Source of the DNA: Guillardia theta CCMP2712 | Taxonomy: Eukaryota > Cryptophyceae > Pyrenomonadales > Geminigeraceae | Direction of reading: 5' to 3' | Assembly (NCBI RefSeq): GCF_000315625.1 | Contig: NW_005434651.1 | Span: 178,058 to 242,057, forward strand | Length of the DNA: 64,000 bases | Part shown: positions 33,950 to 44,792 of the stretch, in pieces | How positions within the stretch are numbered: the first letter of the stretch is position 1 | Layout: each line of letters begins with the position of its first letter | The notes under the pieces: model-generated | Databases searched by the model: none | What the model was told of the DNA's origin: nothing | The model's input: the letters and a program-made list of their open reading frames with translations, nothing else | Program-made: the position numbers and the translations under genes

Positions 33950-36900
33950 ATGCGCAATCAGGTAGGCGCAGGAAGAGCAGGAGGAGGAGCAGGAGGAGGA
34001 GGAGGAGGACGTGCAGAATCAGGATCAGGAAAGCGACTGCATTCTTCAAGGTATGAGCGCTCGACAAATCTCCTCCTACCACTGCTGGTGTTGTGCTCCT
34101 TCACGCATGGTTGGGCTTTCGTAAATCCAATCATGGCGGCGTTGTCGTCTACCCCTCCGAAGAAGGTGAGAGGCAAGCGTGTTCTGTTCACCTCTCAGTT
34201 GGAGCCCAGGTCGCCATCATAGGAGGGGGTCCGGCGGGACTGACAATGGCACACGCTCTCCTGAAACTTCCCACGGGAGTCGAGCAAGTCAAGGTATTCG
34301 AGCAGAAGAACGAAAGTTTGCCGGGGATAGGGGGAGGGATTCAGATCAACGGGGGAGCTGCGGTGCTGAGCAGGTCAGGCAGCTGCGGCAGGGGACGGGA
34401 ACGGTGACATGCTGTGTAAGGCTGGGGATGAGGGCGAAGATCGCAGAGTCGTGTCAACCCCTGCGGACCATTTTGTCGCGCAACGTCGACGGGAGGGAGT
34501 TGCTGAAGATGTCAGTGCCGGATGTGGTGAGAAGCTTTGCTGGCTTGCTGTTCAGTGGTGACAATGGGGGCTCAAGATCGCTCGGGATCGTGCGGCCCGA
34601 GAGGCTCTCATGGTGGAGGGAGATATTATGGCGTACTTGGTCATGCGCGATCACCTCCAGTCGATCCTGTCAGGTCCTCCCGACCTGTGCCCTCCCGCCT
34701 CCTTCCATCTTTTCCTCCTCCTCCTCCTCCTCCTCCTCCTCCTCCTCCTCCTCCTCCTCCTCCTTCCTCCTTCTTGTCCTCTCCCCCTCAGCCATCGCAG
34801 TTACCCCCACCCCTGCTCCTACCCTTTGCTGCCGCTGGTGCTGCTCCTCCTCCTAGTTCCCCTCTCCTGTCTCTACTGCGCCTGCTTTTGTACTCATCTC
34901 CCTTTTGCCTCTGCAGATGACCTCCCGGACGGAACCGTGATCTACGGAAAGAAGCTGAAGGACATGCAGGTTGGAGACGCAGGCTCGCTCTGCTCCTTCC
35001 AAGGTGACAGCCGTTGGCGGACGCTGCAACGTCGGAGACTCTGACATGGCGGCTAGACGGCACCAGCGAGCAGTTCGACCTCGTCATAGGATGCGATGGG
35101 ATCAAGTAAGAGGAGACTCGCCATCGTCCTCCCTCACCCTCCTCAGGTCCAGAGTCAGGCAGGAGATCGTCGGGCAGGAGACGAAGATGTGAGCCCGTAC
35201 AAACTCGTCCTCGTCCTCGTCCTCGTCCTTTTTCCCCCTTCACCTCGTCCTCTCGCTTCCCTTCCCCGTCCTTGTCTTTGTCCTACATGCTGTTGCCTCC
35301 TCCTCCTACGTCTTCCGCACCTCCCTTCACCGTTCCTTCTCCCTCCTCCTCCTCACCTCTTGCCTATCAGATACTCGGGGATTCGCATCATCTTCAGTGT
35401 CGCGCCTGCCGAAGGAGATTCTTCTCGCCCTGCAGACGTTCAATCGGATGTTCACCAGTGGTTTGGTGAGAGAGGCAGGAGGAGAGGAGGGGAGGAGTAT
35501 AGAGGAGGAGGCAGGAGGAGAGGAGGGGAGGAGTATAGAGGAGGAGGCAGGAGGAGAGGAGGGGAGGAGTATAGAGGAGGTGGCAGGAGGAGGAGGGCGG
35601 ACGAGGGAAGGGGGGAGGGAGCAAAGAGCAATACGACGACACGTCTCTACTGGTTGACTTGTACGGTCAGGCGAAGGATCCTACGGGTTTGCTGCCACGT
35701 ACGGAGGAGGAAAGGGAAAGAAGTTCGATCAGGTTCCACCTTGTCTTGTCCTACATCCACGTCCTCCTTCCTCACTACTGCGGCAGTTTGCCTATGTCTT
35801 CTCCGAGCCCCGGGCTACCGACGAGAACCCGTCATGGTGCTTCCTGCGGCCTTTCCTGCTCCTCTTGCTCGCTGCTCGTTGCTCGCTGCTCCCCTATCCA
35901 CCTCCTCTCCTCTCTTCTCTGCTACTGATTGCCTTGTAACAACACGCAGGCTCAAGACCTCCACGGACAAGCGCGGAGACTTTGTAAGGAGGATGAAGGA
36001 CAAGAGGTCAAATGATGATGATGATGGTGGTGATGGTGGTGATGGTGGTGGTGGTGGTGGTGATGGCGATGGTGATGGTGATGGCGATGATGATGACGAT
36101 GATGATGATGATGGTGATGATGAATTGGTAATGTTGAGGAGGAGGAGGAATTTAAGTATGTTCTACAGGATGCCACAGGATCTCGTTCGCATAGTTGAGA
36201 ATGCAGATCGATTCTTCGACGTTGGGGTTTATTTCCACAACCCTCTCGTCACCTGGCATAAAGGATCTGCCGTCCTACTTGGCGATGCTGCGCATGCGAT
36301 GCCTCCGTTCCTAGGGCAGGTTTCTCTCCTCCCCTCCCCTCCCTCTCCTCTTCTCCCCTCCCCTCCCCTCCCCTCCCCTCCCTTCCCTCGCCTTTCCTTC
36401 CCTTCCCTTTCCTTCCCTCGCCTCTCCTCCTCTGTCTTCCCCTGTAATTCATATCGTGTTCGGCTCTTTCAACCCAACTGACGGCGCCAAGGGTGCGAAC
36501 CAGGCGATGCAGGACGCGTATTGCCTGGCGTCCAACCTGGCAGAGATCGGAAAGAAGCATGCTTCCTTGCCAGGTGGGAGATCCTGCGAGGGAGCAGGGG
36601 CAGGAGGTGTGAAGCTGATGCGCTGCAGATGCGCTGAAGGCATACGAGAGGAGGAGGAAGCCGCCGACGACCCGCATCATGCTCAACTCGTGGATCCTCG
36701 GGAACCTCGAGACCCAGACAGGACTGGGAGCTAGCTTCCGAGACAACTTCTTCACTGCTACCGGAGCCCTGGGTGAGAGGATGTGGGAGGAGGGAGGGGA
36801 GGATGTGGGAAGGGGGAGGAAAGGAAGAGAGAGCACGGGGAGGGCGAGGGAGGAATGGGGGGAGGAGAGAGGATGGCAGGAGAGGATGCGAGAGGGAGAG

Positions 36901-36986
36901 TAGAAGTGCCGGGGAGTCCCTGAGTGACAAGATGAGCAGGAGTTGCGGAGAAAGTCTTCTTGGATGGGGCAGTGCCGAAGGTTTGA
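33950..36986 (+). CDS. FAD-dependent monooxygenase with plastid-type presequence (multi-exon)
   Basis: The first exon encodes a low-complexity start and then TNLLLPLLVLCSFTHGWAF, a signal peptide whose likely cleavage leaves FVNPI. A signal peptide followed by Phe at +1 is the stromal import signal of cryptophyte and other complex red plastids. After the KK exon end comes VAIIGGGPAGLTMAHALL (FAD-binding GxGxxG), VKVFEQKNESLPGIGGGIQI, LGMRAKIAESCQPLR, MAYLVMRDHLQSILS, FDLVIGCDGIK (DG motif), YSGIRIIFSVAP, FAYVFSEPRATDENPSW, AVLLGDAAHAMPPFLGQ spliced to GANQAMQDAYCLASNL (GD motif), DALKAYERRRKPPTTRIM and VAEKVFLDGAVPKV, stop TGA 36984-36986. This is the flavin hydroxylase fold shared by zeaxanthin epoxidase and salicylate/kynurenine hydroxylases. 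The substrate cannot be told from sequence. Introns hold CTC, GAT and a 36-bp tandem repeat. Confidence 0.85.
34706..34766. repeat. (CTC)n microsatellite in FAD monooxygenase intron
   Basis: CTC triplets follow the exon ending HLQSILS and precede the exon DDLPDGTVIYGKK. Confidence 0.8.
35475..35590. repeat. 36-bp tandem repeat in FAD monooxygenase intron
   Basis: Three near-perfect 36-bp copies, each with GCAGGAGGAGAGGAGGGG and GTATAGAGG, start directly after the QSDVHQWFG exon donor. Confidence 0.85.
36010..36122. repeat. (GAT/GGT)n microsatellite in FAD monooxygenase intron
   Basis: Imperfect GAT and GGT triplets between the TSTDKRGDFVRRM exon and the ENADRFFDVGVYF exon. Confidence 0.8.
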
Positions 36987-37283
36987 CGAGAAGCAGTGGA
37001 GGGAGTAGAGTGGATGAGCCTCAGGGGCGAGGAGAGAGAGAGGAGTTGAAGTGACGGGAGAGCATCGCAGAGCGGGGGAGTGTAGAGAAGGGGAGCGAAA
37101 GGGACGGGAGAGGAAGTGGAGGGGAGGAGGAAAAGAGAGGAAGGATCAGGTTGGACAGATGTTTGGAGCAGAGCGGCGGGGAAACAAAGGTATGGATTCA
37201 GCTTTACTTCATTCATTTCTGTCAAAGTTAATCGTTTACAAGTTTGCAATCATATACATGAGCTCCTCCTCCCCGTTCCTCTC
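36987..37283. other. Convergent 3' spacer
   Basis: GA-rich plus strand between the monooxygenase stop and the Cramped-like gene. Nothing recognisable. Confidence 0.4.
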
Positions 37284-40200
37284 CTACCACATCTTGAGCT
37301 GCTTCGACGCCCTTCCGTACCCCTCCTGCTCTCCTCCCTCCTGCACCTCAAGGGTTCTCTTCGCAGGGGACAACACTGAGTCTCCTCCCTTCTCCACCAG
37401 AGCCTGCCAAGCATGTCAACACCCGCCTCCTCCCTCAGCTGCTCCTCCGACCTGTCGAGAGTTGGAACAGGGGAAGACGCCTTGACGCGAAGAGAGGAGC
37501 GAACCAAGAGAGCTGCACAATTCTCAGAGAGGAGGAAGAGAAGGAGAAGGTGAGAGAGCTTAGATGAAGGAGGGGAGGAGGACGAGGTGCAGGAGCAAGA
37601 GGAGCAGGTGCACGAGCAGGAGCACGAGCAGGAGCAGGAGCGGGGTAGACGGAGGCGAAAGGAGGAGGGAGGAGGGAGGGGAGCAACAACATACTTGTCC
37701 TCTCCTAGTAGGTGTTGCAGGCAGTCTAGCGAGTCTCCACTGAAGTTGCTGCCCATGATTTGACCCTGGCTGCTGCTGTTCTCCTGGATCTCGTGCTCCT
37801 GCAGGAGGTAACCTGCGGCAGGACCATCAGACACGGAGCTCGTCCCCTGCTGGGATACCTGCTGGCCATGAGCGGTTGTCGATGATGACGTGGCGGAAGG
37901 ACTGGGAGTTTCCTGATGGGACGAGATCGGCGAGCTCGAGCTCCTCGTGGCAGTGCAGATCGACTTCTCTGCTCTTCTTCCCGTCCTCTGCCACGGAACT
38001 CTTGGAGCTGCTGTCGTCGCACGAGATGCTCTTGTGAGAGCTGGCCGTGGAGTTTTCCATGCTGAGGATTGACTTGACGTTCTGGAATGGAACAAAGTCG
38101 CTCGATGAGGAGGACGAGGATTCGCCATCGAGGATACAAGGTTTGTTCCTTTCCTTGTCTTCGCTCCTGTCTTCGAGCAAGGCCGGGCGTTCATTCGACA
38201 CATAGATGTGATTGAAGCAGAGCATGCCGGGATAGAGGTTGTCGATACTGGGCGGCAGTTCAGAAGCAGGAGGAGGAGGAGGAGGAAGAGGAGGAGGAGG
38301 AGGAGGAGGAGGTACCTGTAGTGTAGACGAAAGTTGGAAGGACATCCGATTAACTGGAAGACTTCCCCTGTTGCGATGTTAAGGTCCTTGGGAGTCCAAC
38401 CCTGGTGATCCGGTCGTTGGAGGCATCGGACTCGAAAGACAGGATGCGAGAAGTCCAGGCTGAGGTGCTTGCCAGCCAGATGATTCATTCTTGTGATCTC
38501 CTGCCCAACTACTTGACTCCACTTCTCGCACAGACGTTGCGCCACTCGTCCGATCGACTTGCTCGGCTTTAGTGTCAGTTCCAGCTGAGGATTCAAACCA
38601 CACCTGATGAGAGGATCAATACCTGATCAACAAGAGGAGAAGGGGAAGAGTGAGGTTGTTGAGCAGTACACGAGGAACAGCCAGAGCAGGCGGAGCAGGC
38701 AGATGAGAGGAGAAATGGCGTCTACCTTGTCATGAGAAGGGAGAGGTCGGTGTACTGAGGAATGAGCCTGAGATTGAATCTGACGGGAAGAGGAGTTCCA
38801 CAATCAACTGTCGAAGGATTTTCACGCTCGGGGGTTTTGTGACTTTGCAAGCCCGGATGCATCGATCCTGCGTGAACGAAAGGTTGGGGGATGGCGCTTG
38901 GTTGGATCGAGCCTGCGCACATGGATGAGATTTTTGTAAGCTCGTGTGCAGATGAAACACCTCCACAGGGATGAGATGAAGGTTTAGCAGCAAGCACTGA
39001 TTGTTTCACTGCAGAGTTTGCATTCACGGAGAGACTGATTTCAGAAGATCGAATACCTTGACAGACTTTGGTGTCGCATTTCTCTGATCTTTTCAAACCT
39101 GAGTTCCAACATCACAACCCGCAACATCTCAGTAGACTCGCAGCACAACTCGCACCTATCTCACAGATCGTTGGTTTCACCTCATCACGCAATGGTGCAA
39201 TCTCAGCCTTCTTGTTCGACTCATCTTTCGAAGGATGAAGAAGAATCTCAAGCGTATCAATTGGATATTTTCTGGAGTCTGGAAGGTTCTCAATAGTGAT
39301 TGCTGACTTCTTCCATAGCTCGTTAGCGAAGTCTCTCCTGACATCGTCTTCCAAATTAGTACTGATCTTGAAGAGATTAACACTGGTGTCGTCTTCATTC
39401 CCCTTCCTGACCAGCTCCCACCTGGAAGGAAAACGAGTTACAAAGAGGCGGATACCATTGCAGAACGTGTCATGTGTACCATGCCAACATCGCTTGAACC
39501 ACTGTTTTCCCCTCAGACCCCGAGAATTTATCGATCTTTGCTCCGGTGATCGATATTACCTATGAACAGCGCTGAATATAAACTAGATGAGAGAGCGATA
39601 TCTACCTGATTGATCTTCTTTACAATTCGATAATAGTAACAGCGAATCTGGAATCATAGTGATTGTAACGAAAACGACTGCACCTTATGAACCTGTTCTC
39701 TAGTTTTCCTTCCACCCATGCGATCCTTAATTTCATTGAAAGATCTCCCATATTCACGAAGCAGATCAAAGAACATGTTGTTTTCTTCCGCAGACCAGGT
39801 TCCTTGGATTCTCTTCTCTCTATCGTCATTACACAACGAATTCAACTTCTCATTGAGTGAGATCCTGCTCTCCAAGTCTGACATGGGATCGGATGGCTTC
39901 AGTCCCTGCGTCGTAACAAACCTATCCTGCATTCCTGATTTGACGATGGGCAGTGATGAATCCATGGTGTTGTTGGGTGCAATTTTCCGTAAATCTGCTT
40001 GCATTGTTTCTGAAGAAACCCTAACATTTTGCTTTTCAGGATTATTAGCACCAAGTGAAATAGGTATTGTCATTCCAGAGGATGAAGAATGGACTCGTTG
40101 GTTTGGTGGTTGGAAAGTGACTTTCTGATTGTTAATTTGTGTTGCACTGGCAATTCTCTCAGGATTGTTCGGTTTTGTGTCAGGATAAGAAGCCAATGCT

Positions 40201-40481
40201 ACTAAAGCCCCATTTGATGGCTCATTTACAACTGTTCTGCTGGCAGTCGCTGTCTCAGACTTTGATGCATTGCTGAACTCGCGTGCCTGGGTTGAATCAG
40301 CAATGAGTATGTTGAAAAAGGAGTCTTTGCTATTTTCCCCGAACAGGCTGACATTCGACAAGCTGACCTGCTCCTGAGTATTGCTGGTAAAGATATCTGC
40401 AACAGAGCACAACGAAAAGTTCGAACGACAATCTTCCGCATTCAATCTTTCACATCGTTTCGGCAAATGAGGAATTTCCAT
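37284..40481 (-). CDS. Cramped-like SANT/Myb-domain protein (CRAMP1-type), multi-exon
   Basis: ATG at 40481. The N-terminal 215 residues are Ser/Asn-rich and unstructured. A SANT domain follows: IQGTWSAEENNMFFDLLREY, GRSFNEIKDRMGGRKTREQV, then after an intron CYYYRIVKKINQ. The YYYR...KI ending with the F-F-E-YG spacing is the hallmark of Cramped/CRAMP1 proteins. After WELV come exons with DFANELWKKSAITIENLPD, RFNLRLIPQYTDL and, after another intron, NPQLELTLKPSKSIG with VAQRLCEKW; this matches the second conserved block of CRAMP1. Ser-rich, acidic exons follow, and a probable last exon reads SVLSPAKRTLEVQEGG with stop at 37284-37286; that end is tentative. Animal Cramped proteins act on histone-gene and Polycomb-related transcription in the nucleus. 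The role here is inferred only. Confidence 0.82.
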
Positions 40482-40991
40482 GTTCTCAGCAAATCGTCAG
40501 AGCGTTGAAAATGAGAGAACCAGCTGACTCTCTGATGAATGCACGAGGCTAGTGGTTGTATGATTGCTTGCGCAGCCCTGCAGCAGAAGAATCAGAGTCA
40601 GAGAGGTTGGATTAATCTGTCAGGTGTCTGTTTCATTCCCTTCCTTTCGAAGCAAGTAGAAATCATATGATAGGTGTGTGAATCTGTAGAGCGATGCGAA
40701 ATTTCAAAGATAATGATATCAAATGCACTCAAAGATCAAAAATGAGATACACATATCACCAAGGAAATACAAGTGTTTAGAAGTTTCTGAGTACATTCTT
40801 GTGAATCAGGTGAAAAAGCAAAGGGATAAAGCATGCAAACAGATAACGAGATTCAAAGTAAGATTGAGGAGACAACACAGAGTTGTTAGAATGGAATGGG
40901 ACTACCATGCACCAAAAGAATGGCAACTTCCAATGCCATCGTAGCGATGGTCGAATGGAGAGAGGGGGAGGGAGGCATGAAGGGAGGGAGG

Positions 40992-41091
40992 NNNNNNNNN
41001 NNNNNNNNNNNNNNNNNNNNNNNNNNNNNNNNNNNNNNNNNNNNNNNNNNNNNNNNNNNNNNNNNNNNNNNNNNNNNNNNNNNNNNNNNNN
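40992..41091. other. Assembly gap of 100 N
   Basis: Exactly 100 undetermined bases flanked on both sides by GGGA/GGGAGG repeats. A round length suggests a placeholder for a gap of unknown true size caused by the repeat. Confidence 0.95.
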
Positions 41092-41149
41092 GGAGGGAGG
41101 GAGGTAAGGGAAGGGGAGGGGAGGGAAGGGAAGGGAAGGGGCGGTGCAT

Positions 41150-41600
41150 TGTGATTGGCGGGAATTCTACTGTCAACCAAACGAGGTGGGGGGTGCTGGG
41201 TGGGGGGTGCCAGAAGCTGAAGTACGGGTACCTCGAAGAAATTACCCGTGCAAATAATATAGAAGTACGGGGTAGTGATCTCAATTGTACGGGTACTGTG
41301 TTTTGTCCTAAGCCCAAGGGGTCTATACAATGGGGTGGGGGTGGTCAAACATAAAAGCTTCGTTCGTTGTCGGAGTGGCAAATGGCGGGGCGGAAGTGGG
41401 GTTGGTGGGGTCAAGTACCCTACCCCTATATCATCAACGAAATACCTTAAAACTAGGGGGTACGACCGTAACTAATGGGGGATGATATTTTTACAACAGA
41501 TCTGAATTTATCAGGGTAAAAGTTCAAATATGGGAGAAATGTTTGAAAAACTCCCTATGGAGAGTTCGGATTGGGGTGGGGTAACATTCGGAAACTGCAA
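41150..41600. repeat. G-rich (GGGGTG / TACGGGTA) island
   Basis: The plus strand is strongly G over C, with repeated GGGGTG, GGGGTA and ACGGGTA words. It is the mirror orientation of the island at 8.7-9.26 kb. Confidence 0.5.
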
Positions 41601-41624
41601 ATGCAGAAAAGAGTATGCCCATGT

Positions 41625-41813
41625 CGCGCTCCTGCTCATTTCAACTCTATCTCCCTCCTGCTCCTCTCCTCTGTTCTGCTCCAGCTCCTCTCGACTCTCT
41701 CTTCTCCTCCTCTCCTCTGTTCTGCTCCTGCTCCTCTCGTCTCTCTTCTGCCCCTGCTCCTCTCGTCTCTCTCTCTCTCTCTTCTCCTCCTCTCCTCTGT
41801 TCTGCTCCTGCTC

Positions 41814-41851
<38 letters not shown>

Positions 41852-41950
41852 TCCTCTCCTCTGTTCTGCTACTGCTCCTCTCCTCTCCCCTGCTCCAGCT
41901 CATCTCGTGTCCCTAGCTTCTCCACTCTCCTGCTCTTGCTCCCGCTCCCA
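41625..41950. repeat. Tandem CT-rich repeat (CTCCTCTCCTCTGTTCTGCTCC-type, with CT dinucleotide runs)
   Basis: Six or so copies of a unit containing CTCCTCTCCTCTGTTCTG and a GCTCCTGCTCCTCTC half, interrupted by pure CT runs at about 41770 and 41820-41845. All three frames stay open, so no gene should be called here. Confidence 0.8.
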
Positions 41951-42755
41951 ACATGCTCTCTTCCCTCACCTCTGTCATCAGCCCGCCCGCTATCACCATG
42001 AGCGCTTCTTTTCTTTCATACCACCGCTCTTTGTTTCAAACCAAACACCCTCCTTATTTCTTTCTCTTGCTGTATCCTTCATCATCAGTCTCCGTCTGGA
42101 TGTTCATCTTCTGCCAGTTGTCTTTCACTGAAGCGCCTTTATGGCAATATCACCTTTGCCAAACGACATCTGTACATGCTTGATTACACATGATTGACGC
42201 GTTGTATCCAACACCTTGTCTCCAGTCTTTCCCTCCCCTCCTCTCCCTTCCACGTTGGCTGTCTGACACTTGTCCAATTTCTTGATACGTGTGTCCTCAA
42301 ATTTCCAAATCTACATAGTAGCAATTGACATATCTTCTTGATTTCAGTTTTTCTATCTCGTCGTCAGAGTTTTTGTATCATCAATAGAGACAATCGATCA
42401 ATCGATCATCAAAAATGAGGTATGAATTGTTGCTCGAGACCTTCTTATTCAATTCCAAATCTCCTTGTACTCTCGCTCTCCCTCAAGTATTTGTATCGCA
42501 TATATATATATGCATTTCAAGGCGTCGCCCTTTAGTGTTGAGAGCAAGCCTTCAACCCCTCAAAGTAGCACTTTTTCGAAAGGCTGACCGTCCAAATGAC
42601 GATGGCGGGCTGGACTTGAGACCATTCCCTTGCCTCACACTGGATGAACGAATCCGGCTTGACGGACAACGTTTGTTCGCATCTCAATGTCATCCTCGAC
42701 TGCAGGAGTGCGAAGTTGGTCGGAAGCAAGGTACCTTCAAACCCTCACAGTCAGC

Positions 42756-43546
42756 TCATTTGATGCAAACATGGGGAAGACAGCAGTGAGGACGGTACCA
42801 CTTCAAGACCAACCCCACAGTGAAGGAGGCGGCGACAGCGTAGCCGACGGGATTCTCTTTCCCAACCTGAAGGTTCGAAATCAACTTCAAAGAAGGCTCA
42901 ACAGGGAAATGCTCACCAAAAGAATGGTCGCGCCGATCAGGTCGATAACGAAGCATATGAAGTATACCTGCCAGGTATAAACTCCAACGCAGCAGTCCAC
43001 ACGGGCCAAGATGTTGTGGCGGTAGCTGTTGAAGTTCATGGTGTAGTCCGCACGGAACCCCATTCCATAGAACACGTCGATACAAGAAAGAGTTATGGCT
43101 AGGAGCATGATTGCTGCAAGCCCGTCTTCCCCACAGCTCCCTGGTATCAGACCGAGACAAAGGATGAATCCTGCTACTTGTATGACTATATCACACAGCT
43201 GTTGATTCATGCGATTATGTCGAATGGTACTCAAAGGCTTCAAAGTCAAGTACAAGCAATACACAAGTTCAAGAAGCCTGAAAAGTCGACTGAGCGTAAA
43301 GAAAACTGCACATACACAGATGTCCGGGTAAAAGTAGGTTGGACTTTGATAGTAGACTTGATTATATGAAGAATAGCTGCTAGGACTTGAAGAACTACCG
43401 CCAACAAAGCAAACGTTTGTTGTTCCGTCAGAGCATATGGTACGATACGAATAGAAAGTCTTGTCGTTTGGACAATACCATGTTGAGCTCGAACAGCTTG
43501 AAGCACTCCTGGAGCATGAAAATCTTGCTTCAGTTGTTTTCTGCAC
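42756..43546 (-). CDS. Multi-pass membrane protein B, paralogue of protein A
   Basis: The main exon (about 43540-42917) begins after a TTGTGCAG acceptor, so the true start lies in an upstream exon not identified. It reads a Cys-rich segment (STWYCPNDKTFYSY), then helices LLELVYCLYLTLKP, CDIVIQVAGFILCLG and the conserved block GMGFRADYTMNFNSYRH with DCCVGVYTWQVYF. An intron with donor GTGAGCATT leads to a second exon, VGKENPVGYAVAASFTVGL, which matches the last helix of protein A. Compare LLELLYCVYLMLKP and GMGFRADYSLNFNSYRH in A. The order, spacing and even the Cys positions agree. The C-terminal tail is shorter or unresolved. Both genes are on the minus strand, 18 kb apart. Function unknown; membrane location inferred from hydrophobic segments. 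Confidence 0.72.
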
Positions 43547-44792
43547 AATGATCCAGAACTCACATTGTAGCGGAGAATAAACACAATGTTGTGATCTCGC
43601 TGTTGAAAGTTGAGAAGCTGGATCGCAAGTCGATCAGAATATCGCACTCTGATAATGAGGTTCTATCTCGTCATGCCTTCTATCATCTATCTATCGGAGT
43701 CTGTCTCGTCGAGTCTTCGATCAGTTTGCATACTTCCTCTTATCGCTCCTATTGCTCATTCTCCTCAGGGCCACTCCTGTCTACACTGCTCTCAGCAGCC
43801 GCCGCTGCTGCCGAGCCATGCCTCGGACCGAAAGCTTCCCACCTGAGATCGGACGCTCTAGTACCCCACCTCCCTTCTATAGGTTTAGGATTGGGGTGGG
43901 ACCACGAGGGGTGGTCTGTCCTTCAGTGACCAATCTGGTTTGACGTTTGGCGGTTGATGTGACACCGTGTCTGCAAGCTAGTGGACAGGCTGGAAAATTC
44001 GGTGGGGTGGGGGCGCATTGCTCGGGGTAGGGGGTTAGTGATCCCGTTTTGCGACAGTCATATAGTAGGGTTATGATGGACTATGACGGGGGTAGGGAGG
44101 AAAATAGTAGGGGTGCATTTGCTCCACTAAACATCATTATCGCAGGGGGGGAAATTGGGCTTCAATGCAGGGAGACACGTGGGATTTTCGCTGAAACAAG
44201 AGGAGGAGGAGGAGGAGGAGGGGGAGGAGGGAAGCGAAGCAGCGGAGATAAAGAGATAAAGAGGAGAGGAACATCCCTGAAGGGTCCTTTCGGAAAAGTG
44301 TGGAGAAGAAGAAGATAGGATGTGGATGGAGAGGGGAAAAGTCCAGGTAGTGAATTATGTAGGAACGAGGGTAAGGAGGCAATGGGAAGAGCTTGAGATC
44401 GAAACGAATCCTGCTTTGTACAGACTTCTATGTTGCAACCAACAAGGACATAATGTGCAAAGAAGAGGATATCGAATTGTGAAGGAGGAGCTATGAGGGA
44501 ACGACGGTGAACGGAATCATGAATGGAAGCGAGAACTTGAGATGAGTAAAAGAGGCAGAGAGGCAGAAAATTAATCATAATGGAATGTGTCTGAGATCTG
44601 GTTGAAGATGCTGTGCTAATCTGCATGACATGTTTGCTGTATGTCAAACAGAGACGAGTGAGCTGTACCTTGCTAGCTTGGATTATAGTCGTATGCTGCC
44701 TCCAACGACAAGTTGAGGAAGAACAAAGCGATTGAAGATTATCTGGATGTTTGGAAACGTCACACATTGACTTTGTCCTTGTCCTTGCAGGT
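43547..44792. other. Intergenic region with G-rich island
   Basis: Bases 43547-43850 are the divergent upstream region of membrane gene B and may contain its first exon. Bases about 43855-44170 are a G-rich island (GGGGTGG, GGGGTAGGGG). Bases 44190-44230 hold a short GGA run. Bases 44300-44790 show nothing recognisable; the AG at 44790 just before the insulysin ATG could be an acceptor of an upstream non-coding exon. Confidence 0.5.
43855..44170. repeat. G-rich (GGGGTGG / GGGGTA) island
   Basis: Plus-strand G clusters of four or more recur every 15 to 40 bases, with few C clusters. Same family of composition as the islands at 9, 30.7, 41.3 and 56.3 kb. Confidence 0.5.

Larger units (their letters stand above)
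40482..42755. other. Intergenic region with assembly gap, G-rich island and CT repeat
   Basis: Bases 40482-40980 are the upstream region of the Cramped-like gene. A 100-N gap at 40992-41091 is flanked by GGGA repeats. Bases about 41150-41600 form a G-rich (GGGGTG, TACGGGTA) island. Bases 41625-41950 are CT repeats. Bases 41950-42750 show short frames only; a 65-codon minus frame at 42532-42729 might be an additional exon of membrane gene B, but this is unproven. Confidence 0.5.

Noticed and set aside
35096-36481. 461-codon single frame through the FAD monooxygenase
   Set aside because: It runs through introns with simple repeats; conserved motifs jump frame at splice sites, so only parts of it are coding.
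41511-42131. Overlapping Ser/Leu/Cys-rich and Arg/Glu-rich frames
   Set aside because: They are translations of the CT/GA tandem repeat and stay open in all frames.
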